This document shows, one piece after another, positions 25,557 through 34,180 of a stretch of DNA of 64,000 nt. Below the pieces are notes generated by a model, which saw only the letters and a program-made list of their open reading frames with translations, did not search any database and was not told the origin of the DNA. The stretch is from the NCBI GenBank assembly GCA_963841995.1, contig CAWJEX010000021.1, positions 186,001 through 250,000 on the forward strand. Direction: 5' to 3'. The DNA comes from DATDPM01 sp963841995 (GTDB lineage: Bacteria; Pseudomonadota; Alphaproteobacteria; DATDPM01). Position 1 is the stretch's first letter, and every line of letters begins with the position of its first letter. Made by a program: the position numbers and the translations under genes.

Positions 25557-25667
25557 TTAGAATGCCACGTCGAGCATCATCCGCCCGTCAGCATCCTCAG
25601 CAACTTCGACAACCAACCCCCGCCTTGTTGCGAGCCTTTGGCCGGCCCGGAGTCGCGGGACTGTCAC
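25557..25667 (-). CDS. Small ORF translationally coupled to fae (36 residues)
   Basis: A GTG at 25667 overlaps the fae stop (GTGA, 25664-25667). It opens a 36-codon frame, starting MTVPRLRAGQRLATRRGL and ending GRMMLDVAF, with TAA at 25557-25559 just before the terminator. The composition (basic N-half, acidic then hydrophobic end) looks protein-like. It fills the space between fae and its terminator exactly. I know no family for it. It could be a real microprotein or the leftover 3' end of a lost gene. Confidence 0.4.
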   Translation of the reverse strand: MTVPRLRAGQRLATRRGLVVEVAEDADGRMMLDVAF

Positions 25668-26173
25668 CCAGCCGCGAACGGATGCTTCGCCGTACCGCGC
25701 TGTGCCACCACGTCGCGGGCCTTCGGCTCGCCGGCAACTGCGCGCTTGATCGACATCTTCACGGCTTCGTAGTTGAACTTCTGGATCTTGGCGTCGTCAT
25801 TGGCTTGCCAGTGGATGAACACGCCGACGGAGATGAAAATGTCATCGGCTTCTTCCGCCGGGATGGTGCCGTCCGCGACGCAATCCGTCACGGCTTGTGC
25901 CACGCCAGCCTGGGCCGGGCCGAACATCTGCACGGCCTGCTTCGCGCCCTTGATCGTGACCTTGTTGAACATCACGGTCGCCGGTTTGCACATCAGATTC
26001 GGGGTGAGAACGGCGAGCAGGCCGTTCACGCCTTCTTTCTGATTGGTCAACGTCAGCATAAATGCGGTCTCCGCGGAACCGCCGCGAGGGCCCAAGATCA
26101 GATCAATGTGAGCGACTTCGTTGCCGTCGCCGACAAGCGCCTCACCGACCATCGTTTTTGTGATTTTCGCCAT
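25664..26173 (-). CDS. fae: Formaldehyde-activating enzyme Fae
   Basis: 169 residues. Fae condenses formaldehyde with H4MPT to methylene-H4MPT in the cytoplasm, the entry step of the pathway. Nearly every segment is family-typical: KTMVGEALVGDGNEVAHIDLILGPRGG (with the catalytic His of VAHID), KPATVMFNKVTIKGAKQAVQMFGPAQAGVAQAV and FIHWQANDDAKIQKFNYEA. AGGGGAGGAG precedes the ATG with ideal spacing. It is the last large gene of the leftward mptG-mtdB-mch operon, but the AT-richer 90 bases upstream may hold its own promoter for high expression. Confidence 0.97.
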   Translation of the reverse strand: MAKITKTMVGEALVGDGNEVAHIDLILGPRGGSAETAFMLTLTNQKEGVNGLLAVLTPNLMCKPATVMFNKVTIKGAKQAVQMFGPAQAGVAQAVTDCVADGTIPAEEADDIFISVGVFIHWQANDDAKIQKFNYEAVKMSIKRAVAGEPKARDVVAQRGTAKHPFAAG

Positions 26174-26264
26174 AAGTACTCCTCCCCTGTGTTGACAGAC
26201 TCATCCGAATTGCGAATTTTTTCGCAAATTAAAAAACCGCATACGTCGCAGGTGGGGGCAGACC

Positions 26265-27209
26265 TTACGGCGCCAACCCCCCCATTCGGCCAGCGGTGCG
26301 ATGGGCCACTATATCCAGAAGCCGGTAGGCGAGCAAGCTGGCAACGGTCAGATCGGCGCTCGTTCCCGGGTTAATTCCACGGCGTTTTAACTCGGAATCA
26401 AAGGCTATTAGCACCCATTCCATGCGCTCGGGGTCGTCGAGATGCGCGAAGGCCTTGGCAATCTCAGAGGCTTCGCCCTGCACCTCCGCGGCCGGTTTTG
26501 GCCCGTGTTTGCGGACGATGTGCGAATTGGGAAACTGGCTGAGAAAGGCGAGATAGACGGCGGTCGTCGCCCAATTCCGGCCTTTTGGGTGCCCTGCAAA
26601 TCGCTTGACAGCGGCGCGCAACGCCGGAACACCGATTTCAAAAACATTTTTGAAGGAATTCGCATATTGCCAGGCGATCCGATCGCGCTTCGCCGCTTCG
26701 CGCATGGCGGTAATCAAGCTCGATTTGGCCGGCGCGTTCACGTCGTATTTCTTGCTTTTCCCCAATCCGGCGGGGCGCGCCTGGGCAATCGCGGCGAAGG
26801 CGTTTTTCGCGTCGTCGATACTGAGGCCCTTCAGAATTTTTTCCAATGCGTTGCGGAATTTCTTTTCGGTCACAGCACTGGCCGGGCTGACGGAGAGAGC
26901 CGCATGAATCAGCGGCGCTGCCAGCAAGACGATTCCAAGATTCGTATTGCATTGGACCTGAGCCAGCGTCGCGTCGACCGCGGCGGCGATTCGGCCGCCG
27001 ACCGTCAAATCCGGTTGCGCGATGGCGCGCGACGCAACCTTCGCGCTGGTTTGAAAATCGCGCACCGTCATGCCCTGGCCTTCGGCATAAACGTGCACAT
27101 TGCCGGGTTTCAGTGCTTCGAGCTCATCGAGACAGGCGTGCTCGAACGCGTCTCGAACGGCATCGGCGAAGGTCCTTGGGAAAACAGACTTTTTCCTTCG
27201 TACCGTCAC
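26265..27209 (-). CDS. CitG/MdcB-family protein (Orf5-like), triphosphoribosyl-dephospho-CoA synthase family
   Basis: 314 residues. Features are EALKPGNVHVYAEGQGMTVRDFQTSA, NTNLGIVLLAAPLIHA and NPGTSADLTVASLL, all typical of the CitG/MdcB fold. In Methylobacterium the homologue Orf5 lies beside mch and fae and is needed for the H4MPT pathway. It probably transfers a ribosyl or phosphoribosyl group during H4MPT side-chain assembly (inference). The order mch - RimK-like - Orf5-like - fae matches the known methylotroph arrangement. Confidence 0.85.
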   Translation of the reverse strand: MTVRRKKSVFPRTFADAVRDAFEHACLDELEALKPGNVHVYAEGQGMTVRDFQTSAKVASRAIAQPDLTVGGRIAAAVDATLAQVQCNTNLGIVLLAAPLIHAALSVSPASAVTEKKFRNALEKILKGLSIDDAKNAFAAIAQARPAGLGKSKKYDVNAPAKSSLITAMREAAKRDRIAWQYANSFKNVFEIGVPALRAAVKRFAGHPKGRNWATTAVYLAFLSQFPNSHIVRKHGPKPAAEVQGEASEIAKAFAHLDDPERMEWVLIAFDSELKRRGINPGTSADLTVASLLAYRLLDIVAHRTAGRMGGLAP

Positions 27210-27233
27210 GGACGCCCCATCACCGGTGTGCCA

Positions 27234-28148
27234 TCACGAAACGGCGGCGCGCGAACCGGCCTGGGGAAGACGCGTCAGAAAATCGTCGACGATCGCTTGG
27301 GCGACGTCGAAATCGGTGACGCTCTGCAATCCCTTCCAAGCGGGCACGCTGTTGACTTCGAGAATAAGAAACTTGCCGTCGCGGTCGCGGACGATATCAA
27401 CACCCGCGTAACCGGCTCCGACCGCGCGCGCGGCGGCGACCGCAAGATGCGCCGGCTCGCCCTCGGCCGCGGTCGCTTCGCACTCAGCACCCTGCATCAC
27501 ATTGGTGATCCAGTGGCGGCCGCGGCGGATCATTGCGGCGATCGCGCGGTCGCCGGCGACGAAGATGCGCCAGTCATGCCAGCTCCCGGTTCCGGTATCG
27601 ATGAAACGCTGCAGGTAATAGGCGCCGTTTACCTCCGCCGGTTCGGGAATCGCCGGCGTTTCGAGCAGCCGCAAGCCCACACCCTGGGAGCCGAATAGCG
27701 GCTTCACGACCACCTTCTCGCCGGCGGCAATTTCGGCGGCGACGACGGCTCGCGCCCGCTCGGCATTTTCCGTCACCCATGTCGGCGGTGTCGGCAAGCC
27801 GGCATTGCGCACGAGAAAGCTGGTCATGGATTTATCGACCGTGCGTTCGAGGCAGCGGGCGTCGTTGTGAGTGACCACGCCCAGGGCCTCCATTGCATGC
27901 AGCATGCCGAGCCGGAGCGTGATCTGTTCCAGACTCCCCGAGGAGATCAGCCGGACCAAAGCGCCGTCGGGAAGCGCGTCTTCGAAACCGGGAACGCGAA
28001 GGCCGGTTGGCGCCGCCGTATCGATCGCGCAGTCCATCAGGGAGAGCACGGTACTGGCGACTCCGCGCGATGCCAGCGCAGAGGTTAGGCGGCGCGCATG
28101 CCAATCGGGCGCGTCGCTGAAGATGGCGACTTGCCTAGCCGCCCTCAA
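27234..28148 (-). CDS. RimK-family ATP-grasp ligase (Orf7/MptN-like)
   Basis: 304 residues of the RimK family. VVKPLFGSQGVGLRLLE is the ATP-grasp loop and KFLILEVNSVPAWKGLQ the C-terminal metal site. Archaeal MptN adds glutamate to H4MPT, and RimK-like Orf7 is a fixed neighbour of mch in methylotrophs, so glutamylation of H4MPT or methylofuran is the likely job. The start is a TTG at 28148 lying inside the end of mch (14-base overlap); no better in-frame start exists. Confidence 0.8.
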   Translation of the reverse strand: MRAARQVAIFSDAPDWHARRLTSALASRGVASTVLSLMDCAIDTAAPTGLRVPGFEDALPDGALVRLISSGSLEQITLRLGMLHAMEALGVVTHNDARCLERTVDKSMTSFLVRNAGLPTPPTWVTENAERARAVVAAEIAAGEKVVVKPLFGSQGVGLRLLETPAIPEPAEVNGAYYLQRFIDTGTGSWHDWRIFVAGDRAIAAMIRRGRHWITNVMQGAECEATAAEGEPAHLAVAAARAVGAGYAGVDIVRDRDGKFLILEVNSVPAWKGLQSVTDFDVAQAIVDDFLTRLPQAGSRAAVS

Positions 28149-29145
28149 ATCCGAAAGACCTGTCGAGCAGGCCCTCGTTCACGCCGCCGCTGTGGAAGGT
28201 TCGTCCGGAGTCCAGCGCCGTGACGATAGCGCGCGCGGGGCTGAACAACTTGTCGTCGATGGCGTAGAAATCGCCCTTATAGGCTTTGAAAATCTCGGCG
28301 AAGGGCCTGCCGTAATCGCGACTGCTTTGGCCAGGAAGGTCATGGGCCAACTTTTTCGCTTCGTCGTCGGGGCCACGGACGAAGAGATGCACGGCGCCGC
28401 CGAAGATGATCGCATCGTTGGTACGGCCCATGCCGGTCAGAAAATCCTTGCCCGGAGGGCTAAGGGGCGCAACACCGCCGCCATCGACAATGCGCTCCAG
28501 CGGAAAATGCAAAGCATGCGCCTTGTGAATGGCAACTTCGAGAACGCGGCCCACCACCTGAGTGGCGCCGGCAAGACTGGTTGTCGGCGTCAAAATAATG
28601 GTGATGTCTTTTTTCGCCACCGCACAGTCGCGGCTCACCTTATCGATAATTTCCGCCGGCGGGAGCTTGTCGACCTCAAGGACGAGGCAGGCGGTGTCGG
28701 CTTTGTCCTTGTAGCCGAGTTCGGCGAACAGTTCCTCGCGCGCGGCCAAAGCGCGGGCCGGGCCGGAGCCAAGCGCGGTAAACCCGCCGCCGGACAAACT
28801 CCATCCGGCGTATTGACTGCCCAAACAGGCGAGCACCGGATTGAAGGAGCGGACGGCAATCGACCACGGCCAATTGCGGAATGTCGGTTGCGGCCCAATT
28901 CCAACCTGGCCCAAGCCGCCCATGCAAATCTCGGTGATGATTTGCCCAGCCTCGAGCCCGCCCGGATGCTTGATACCGGCGTCGACAATGGTGACGCCAT
29001 CGGCGGTCTTTTCGACGCCGACGCGAAGCGTTTGGGCATTGTCGATGAGATGACGGACGAGCGGCTGAACGAGATGGCCGACGCTCGGCCAATCCGGTTT
29101 CGCCGCGGCGGCTTTCCCAGCTGCTTTTGTGTCGTGCTGGCTCAC
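28135..29145 (-). CDS. mch: Methenyl-tetrahydromethanopterin cyclohydrolase
   Basis: 336 residues. Mch hydrolyses N5,N10-methenyl-H4MPT to N5-formyl-H4MPT in the cytoplasm, between MtdB and Fhc. Diagnostic stretches are DAGIKHPGGLEAGQIITEICMGGLGQV, CLGSQYAGWSLS and RTNDAIIFGGAVHLFV. The start is a GTG at 29145, 13 bases after the ATP-grasp gene. Length and motifs are normal, and the frame is intact. It overlaps the following RimK-like gene. Confidence 0.96.
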   Translation of the reverse strand: MSQHDTKAAGKAAAAKPDWPSVGHLVQPLVRHLIDNAQTLRVGVEKTADGVTIVDAGIKHPGGLEAGQIITEICMGGLGQVGIGPQPTFRNWPWSIAVRSFNPVLACLGSQYAGWSLSGGGFTALGSGPARALAAREELFAELGYKDKADTACLVLEVDKLPPAEIIDKVSRDCAVAKKDITIILTPTTSLAGATQVVGRVLEVAIHKAHALHFPLERIVDGGGVAPLSPPGKDFLTGMGRTNDAIIFGGAVHLFVRGPDDEAKKLAHDLPGQSSRDYGRPFAEIFKAYKGDFYAIDDKLFSPARAIVTALDSGRTFHSGGVNEGLLDRSFGFEGG

Positions 29146-29158
29146 GATTCCCGTTTCT

Positions 29159-30358
29159 TCACGGTTGTTCCCCCTGTTCGCGCAGCGACGCCGCTCGCGC
29201 GAAACAGGACTGCATACACTGCTCTATCGCCACCCGTAAAGCCTTGCTGCGGGCGTGAGCGGCCTTTCGAGCATCCCGCGCAGTCGGTCCTTCGCCAAAA
29301 ACCGTGCAGATCGGCTCTTCAGGTTTGATGCGGAATCGCGCTTTCGGCCGGTCCGCGGCCCATTCCGGCCAGGGGAATCCTGGTGGAAAGATCATCTCTT
29401 CCTTCGTATAGAGAATGACGCTTGCGACGGCGCGCGGCCGACCGCGCGCAGCGCCGATGGAAGGCATTTCGCCGCAACACGCCCGCACATGCAGATCGAG
29501 GAGCGAGACGCCCAGGAGACGTTCGTAAACCTCGAGCGTAGCGCCGGGCCGCGGATTAACTTCGATCACCGAAAATTCACCGCGCGGAATATCGGCAATG
29601 AAATCGACGCTGGTGAGGCCGACGAGTTCGAGTCGTTGCGCGAGTTTCAGCGCCGCGTCGGCAATCTGCCGTTGCAGCGTGGCGCCGAGCGCTGCGGGCG
29701 CAGCGGCGCCGCCGAACCGAAACGGTGTGGCGGAAGAGGGCGCGGTCCATTGCTCGCTCAGTCCCAAAATTTTGGTCACGCATCCATTGGCCAGGACAAG
29801 TGCCGAGACCGGCGTTCCAGCGACCAGGCGCTGATAATAAATTTTCGTGTTCGGCCGTGAATTTCGGGCGGCGTGGATATGAATGCCGCCCGAGCCGCCG
29901 GTTCGCTTGACGAGCCAGCCTTCGAGTTGTTGCGGCCGATCGAGGCGGATTTCGGGGTGGCGCAAGCCAAGTTCCCCGAGGATCGCCGAAAAACCGACGG
30001 GGTTTTTGCAGCGGGCGATTACCGTCGGCGAATTGCCGAGCAGCCGGCGGCCCTTGGCAAGCTCGGCTAATAATTCCGGCCGATCTTCGAAACCCGAGCC
30101 GTAGACAAAGCCGCCGCGCGGCTTGCCGAAGGCCGGCGCCACGCGGTTTGCCGCAGCGACGAGGTTTCGGCTCTTAAATCCGCCGGTTGGCGCGCGTGCC
30201 ACGCGTTCGAACGCGAAGGCGACTTCGGCCAAGTCCTCGTCGCCGAAAAGATCGAGTGCCGCGATCTGGTAACCGCCGCGCCGCCCGGAAGCCGCAAGGG
30301 CGCGAGCCGAGGACGCAATGACCAGGAGGCTATTTGAGCCCCACGAGCTTGCGGGCAA
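29159..30358 (-). CDS. ATP-grasp protein of the methylotrophy island (start uncertain)
   Basis: About 399 residues. The N-terminal domain is SLLVIASSARALAASGRRGGY. The ATP-grasp core has VKRTGGSGGIHIH and FSVIEVNPRPGATLEVYERL. It is the third ATP-grasp ligase in the island and resembles the orf usually found between mtdB and mch. It may add a glutamate or other amino acid to a C1 carrier (inference). No ATG lies in a sensible place; the TTG at 30358, 29 bases inside the end of mtdB with GGAAG upstream, is my choice. A start lost through a base error cannot be excluded. Confidence 0.7.
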   Translation of the reverse strand: MPASSWGSNSLLVIASSARALAASGRRGGYQIAALDLFGDEDLAEVAFAFERVARAPTGGFKSRNLVAAANRVAPAFGKPRGGFVYGSGFEDRPELLAELAKGRRLLGNSPTVIARCKNPVGFSAILGELGLRHPEIRLDRPQQLEGWLVKRTGGSGGIHIHAARNSRPNTKIYYQRLVAGTPVSALVLANGCVTKILGLSEQWTAPSSATPFRFGGAAAPAALGATLQRQIADAALKLAQRLELVGLTSVDFIADIPRGEFSVIEVNPRPGATLEVYERLLGVSLLDLHVRACCGEMPSIGAARGRPRAVASVILYTKEEMIFPPGFPWPEWAADRPKARFRIKPEEPICTVFGEGPTARDARKAAHARSKALRVAIEQCMQSCFARAASLREQGEQP

Positions 30359-31229
30359 CTTCAGTCGCTTCCAGGAAATTGAGATAGACCGGCTTCTCCG
30401 ATGTGCACAGCGTGACCAGAAGTTCACGCTGCGTCTTTATCTTGATGTCGCCGGAAGCCAGCGGGCCGATGGAATAGGCGCCCGATTCGAGCTTCACGCC
30501 GTCGTCTTTCAGCCCAACGCCTTCGATGCCGGGAGGCGGCACCGCGTTGACGTCGGCCACGACCTTGATCTGCGGCGCGGCCGCCAGTTGTTTCTTGCTC
30601 AGAACCTGCACGCCGGCGCGGGCCGCGCAGAACACGATGTCCGCGTCCTTGAGAATGGCGGCATTGAGCTCGTCGCTGCTGCCGTCGGCGGCCAGCACGG
30701 CGACGCCGAAGCGCGCTTTGAATTCCTCGGCCTTGCGCCGGACGTTGTCGATGCCGTCATAGCCGACGAGGGTGGCTTCGGCGCCGGCTTGCGCCGAAAT
30801 GACGCCGCTGATGCTGCCGACAATGCCCTTGCCGCCGAAAATTTTGACCTTCAGGCCTTTTAGCGTCGTCTGGAACTTGTCCTTCAGCATCTTCTCGGTG
30901 CAAGCGACCATCGCCGCCGCGGTCGTGAACGAGCCCGCGGGGTCGGGGAAGCAGGAAATCTCGTAGGGTGGCACCATCGCCGCTTTGGCCTTGTCGAGCA
31001 TGTCGAGGGCGAGCGACGAGTCGCGGCCGCAAATGAAACAAGCGGTGCGTTTCACGTCGTTTACCGAGCGCGAAAAAATCATGTCTTGGATCAAGCCGCG
31101 CACATCCTTAACCGCGACATTGGGATACGGGATCACCGCATCGAAGCCGGCGTCATAAGCCATGTTCACGTCGAACGGGCTGACGTTTGGTTCCGGTGTG
31201 ATCATGTGCAACAAATGCGGCCGTTCCAT
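30330..31229 (-). CDS. mtdB: NAD(P)-dependent methylene-tetrahydromethanopterin dehydrogenase
   Basis: 299 residues. MtdB oxidises methylene-H4MPT to methenyl-H4MPT. Typical features are the start MERPHLLHMITPEPNVSPFDVNMAYDAGFD, the Rossmann motif IFGGKGIVGSISGVISA and VVADVNAVPPPGIEGVG, in line with the MtdA/MtdB family. The position next to mch and beta-RFAP synthase favours MtdB over the H4F-linked MtdA. AAAGGA precedes the ATG. The stop lies within the overlapping ATP-grasp gene. Confidence 0.92.
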   Translation of the reverse strand: MERPHLLHMITPEPNVSPFDVNMAYDAGFDAVIPYPNVAVKDVRGLIQDMIFSRSVNDVKRTACFICGRDSSLALDMLDKAKAAMVPPYEISCFPDPAGSFTTAAAMVACTEKMLKDKFQTTLKGLKVKIFGGKGIVGSISGVISAQAGAEATLVGYDGIDNVRRKAEEFKARFGVAVLAADGSSDELNAAILKDADIVFCAARAGVQVLSKKQLAAAPQIKVVADVNAVPPPGIEGVGLKDDGVKLESGAYSIGPLASGDIKIKTQRELLVTLCTSEKPVYLNFLEATEVARKLVGLK

Positions 31230-31299
31230 ACCTGGATCCTTTTCCTTTCAAAATATCCGATTGTTGGGCTTTTTTGCCCGGGATCAGCGGAGTCAGTTT

Positions 31300-32331
31300 T
31301 TATTTCGCGGCCGCCATCGGGAACCCTATGGCAACCCGTCCCCCTTCGTTCCGGCCCCGGCATATCATGAAGCGGAGCCGATCGTCACCAGCCCATTTGC
31401 GCCTAGCCGATTGGAGGAGAGCCGAGGCCTCGGCGGTATTTTCGATGAAAGCAAAACCGGTCGGTCCCCAAGAACTTTGCCCGATACCCTCCACCCCTTC
31501 GCATTTGAGCCAATCGAGCACGGTTGCAACCCTGGGGCTGGCAAAGCGTCCACCCTGGAAAGGGGCGAAATAGTCGCCGACAGCATTCTGAATTTCTGCC
31601 GCCGCCGTGGCAAAACGGCGAAAATCGCCTTCCGCCGCGGCCGGCAATAGCGCCATGAGAACTAAACGGCAAAGATGGCCCGAGAGGTCGGCCGTAAATG
31701 GCGGCAGTTTGCCAAAGGCCGCGCGCTCGGCTTCCCCATGGAGCCCTGTTGCCGATTCGTCCAGCACAAGTAGTACGCGCCAGCCTTGTGGAAACTCAAC
31801 GCGGCTCACGATGGGGGCTGATTCATCCCCATCGATGCGCCGGCCGCCATCGACAAGAAGCCCGCCCTGCTCGAATGCGCCGATGCCGACGCCCGAACGC
31901 TCGCCGCGCCCGAGCATTTTGGCGATTGCCCGAGGGGTCCAATCGCCATGATGGGCATCTGGCGGGTAGAGCTGGACGATAGCGGTTCCGACAGCCAAAG
32001 CCATTTGAGTCCCGGAGCCAAGACCGGCGTGCTCCGGAATCGCTTGAGAAATCGTCAAATCGATTCCGCTCTTGACCTTCAGCGCGGCGAGCATGCGTTG
32101 TGCGAAATCGGTGGCGCGCGCCGACGATGGGCCGGTGGCCCTCAAGGTTTCTGCGGGAACGGCCGACAGCCGCATTTCGACTTCCGCCAAAGCCAAGCCA
32201 ATGCTGCCGAAGCGGCGTCCCAAGCCACCATCGAGATCGAGAAATCCCAAATGCAGACGCGCCGGTACCGCAACTTCGACGGAAGCCGTGGTTCGCTGCG
32301 GGAAGCTCAGATTTTTCAATCCGGAGTCCAT
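31300..32331 (-). CDS. mptG: Beta-ribofuranosylaminobenzene 5'-phosphate synthase (H4MPT biosynthesis)
   Basis: 343 residues of the GHMP-kinase fold. The segments VAVPARLHLGFLDLDGGLGRRFGSIGLAL and AIPEHAGLGSGTQMALAVG mark beta-RFAP synthase, the enzyme condensing p-aminobenzoate with PRPP in the first committed step of the H4MPT side arm. It heads the leftward operon mptG-mtdB-ATP-grasp-mch-RimK-Orf5-fae. The ATG at 32331 is preferred; TTG and GTG codons up to 32349 are in frame too. Confidence 0.9.
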   Translation of the reverse strand: MDSGLKNLSFPQRTTASVEVAVPARLHLGFLDLDGGLGRRFGSIGLALAEVEMRLSAVPAETLRATGPSSARATDFAQRMLAALKVKSGIDLTISQAIPEHAGLGSGTQMALAVGTAIVQLYPPDAHHGDWTPRAIAKMLGRGERSGVGIGAFEQGGLLVDGGRRIDGDESAPIVSRVEFPQGWRVLLVLDESATGLHGEAERAAFGKLPPFTADLSGHLCRLVLMALLPAAAEGDFRRFATAAAEIQNAVGDYFAPFQGGRFASPRVATVLDWLKCEGVEGIGQSSWGPTGFAFIENTAEASALLQSARRKWAGDDRLRFMICRGRNEGGRVAIGFPMAAAK

Positions 32332-32463
32332 GGTCTTTGCATACACCAAGTGTAGGGTAACCAGTGTAAAGGAATGGCGGGGTCTTGTCGCCCGCCCTTG
32401 CCCCGGTGTCTATGGCAGCATTAGCTTAGGGCGGCCATCGGGAGTCCGGCCAAGGAGGGGGCG

Positions 32464-32841
32464 ATGACGGAGCGCACGAAGGAACGGGTCTATAGCGACG
32501 CGGAGGTCGAGGAGCGGTTGAAGAAGGATCTGCCGCATTGGTCGCTCGATCGCGGCTGGATCCGGCGCAAATACCGCACCCATAGTTGGAAGGGGACGTT
32601 GATGGTCGTCAACACAATCGGTCATCTGGCCGAGGCGGCCTGGCATCATCCGGACATCACGGCCTCCTATGCATGGGTCGAGGTGCGCTTGATGAATTAT
32701 GCGGCCAAAGGCATAACTGACAAAGATTTCACCTTGGCAAAAAAGATCGAGGACGTTATCCAGTGGCAGCCGGGTAAGGAAGGTGTCTGCGAAGGGACGC
32801 CGACCGATCCGCGGTTTGCCTATCTGAAATACGACGACTAA
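32464..32841 (+). CDS. Pterin-4a-carbinolamine dehydratase-like protein
   Basis: 125 residues of the DCoH/PCD family. LPHWSLDRGWIRRKYRTHSWKGTLMVVNTIGHLAEAAWHHPDI contains the family's His/His/Trp pocket in a variant form (AAWHHPDI). Such proteins occur in bacterial H4MPT islands beside fhc genes and are presumed to act on a pterin intermediate rather than in aromatic amino-acid hydroxylation. AAGGAGG lies a few bases before the ATG. It is the first gene of the rightward fhc run, 46 bases before fhcB. Confidence 0.8.
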   Translation: MTERTKERVYSDAEVEERLKKDLPHWSLDRGWIRRKYRTHSWKGTLMVVNTIGHLAEAAWHHPDITASYAWVEVRLMNYAAKGITDKDFTLAKKIEDVIQWQPGKEGVCEGTPTDPRFAYLKYDD

Positions 32842-32887
32842 ATCGTATTGGCCCTGCTCAAAAACAACGGCTACTCAATCATAACGA

Positions 32888-34180
32888 ATGGCTAAAGCCG
32901 GAACCCCGGAACAGCGCGACTCGGTCGTTTGCCCCTTCTGCGGCTTGTTTTGCGACGACCTCTCGGTGGCGATTTCGCGCGACCGCATCGAAGTTCTCGG
33001 CAAAGGTTGCGCGCTCGCCAAGGAACTCTACGCCGCGATCGAACCGCCGCTCCCGCCACGAGTCGACGGCCGTGAAGCGAGCTTGGAAGCGGCCTGTGCG
33101 CGCAGTGCCGAAATTCTCGCGGCGAGCCATTTTCCGCTCGTGGCGGGGCTCGGTTGCGATTTGGTCGGCGCCAAGGCAGCCGTTTCCCTGGCCGAATCCA
33201 TCGGCGCCGTGATCGACCATGCCGCCTCCGACGCAATGTTCAAAAATCTGCTCCCGCTTCAGGACAAGGGCTGGATGGCGACCACCTTTGCGGAAATCAA
33301 GAACCGCGCCGATCTGGTGATATTGGCCGGCACCGACGTGGTGTCTCGTTTCCCCCGTTTCTTTGAACGGTTTGTATGGAACACCGATTCGCTGTTCGGG
33401 CCGAAACATCCGCCGGACATCGTCTATCTCGGAGGCGGTTTCGATACTCGGGCCGGGCATGCTCCCGATGGCAAAGCGCCCACGGCGATCAATTGTGACA
33501 CCCTGCGCCTCGCCGAATTGTTCCAGGCGCTGCGCGCGATTTACCGGGGCCGGGCGCTTCAAGCAACCGAAGTCGCGGGCGCTTCCAGGGCGTCGCTCGA
33601 GGCCCTCGCCCAGAAAATCAAGGGTGCCAAGTACGGCGCGCTGGTATGGGCGGTCGCGGATTTGGAAGGACCGCATGGCGATCTCGCCGTGCAAGCCATG
33701 TGCGACCTGGTCACCGAAATAAACGAGACGTCGCGATTTTCCTGCGTGCCGCTCGGCGGCAGCGAGAATGCACTCGGCGTTCAGCAGGTCTGCACCTGGC
33801 AAGAAGGGTTCCCATTGCGCACCAGCTTTGCCGGCGGCGTCGCCAGTTACGATCCGTATTTGAATTCCTGGCGCCGCCTGCTGGAAAGCGGCGAGGCCGA
33901 TGCGGTGCTGTGGCTTTCCGCCTTCAAGGGCGGCAGTCTGCCGTTCGAAACCAAAGTACCCACCGTCGTTCTGGGCGCACCGGGAACGGCGTTCGCCCGT
34001 GAACCTGAAGTTTTCATTCCGGTGGGTACACCCGGAATCGATCATGCCGGCCATGTAATCCGCAGCGATGCCGTAACCTCGCTCCCGTTGCACCAATTGC
34101 GTCCGACCGAATTGCCGCGGGCCGCGGATGTACTGCGCGCGATCGACGTTCGCACCACAGCGCGCAAGCAAGTGTCGTGA
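32888..34180 (+). CDS. fhcB: Formyltransferase/hydrolase complex subunit B
   Basis: 430 residues related to the tungsten/molybdenum subunit of formylmethanofuran dehydrogenase. In bacteria this subunit belongs to the Fhc complex that releases formate from formyl-methylofuran, and it is thought to have lost redox catalysis. The N-terminus keeps an iron-sulfur-like pattern, CPFCGLFCDD with GKGC about 25 residues later. The 4-base overlap GTGA (34177-34180) couples it to fhcA. Gene order fhcB-A-D-C is the standard methylotroph order. Confidence 0.92.
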   Translation: MAKAGTPEQRDSVVCPFCGLFCDDLSVAISRDRIEVLGKGCALAKELYAAIEPPLPPRVDGREASLEAACARSAEILAASHFPLVAGLGCDLVGAKAAVSLAESIGAVIDHAASDAMFKNLLPLQDKGWMATTFAEIKNRADLVILAGTDVVSRFPRFFERFVWNTDSLFGPKHPPDIVYLGGGFDTRAGHAPDGKAPTAINCDTLRLAELFQALRAIYRGRALQATEVAGASRASLEALAQKIKGAKYGALVWAVADLEGPHGDLAVQAMCDLVTEINETSRFSCVPLGGSENALGVQQVCTWQEGFPLRTSFAGGVASYDPYLNSWRRLLESGEADAVLWLSAFKGGSLPFETKVPTVVLGAPGTAFAREPEVFIPVGTPGIDHAGHVIRSDAVTSLPLHQLRPTELPRAADVLRAIDVRTTARKQVS

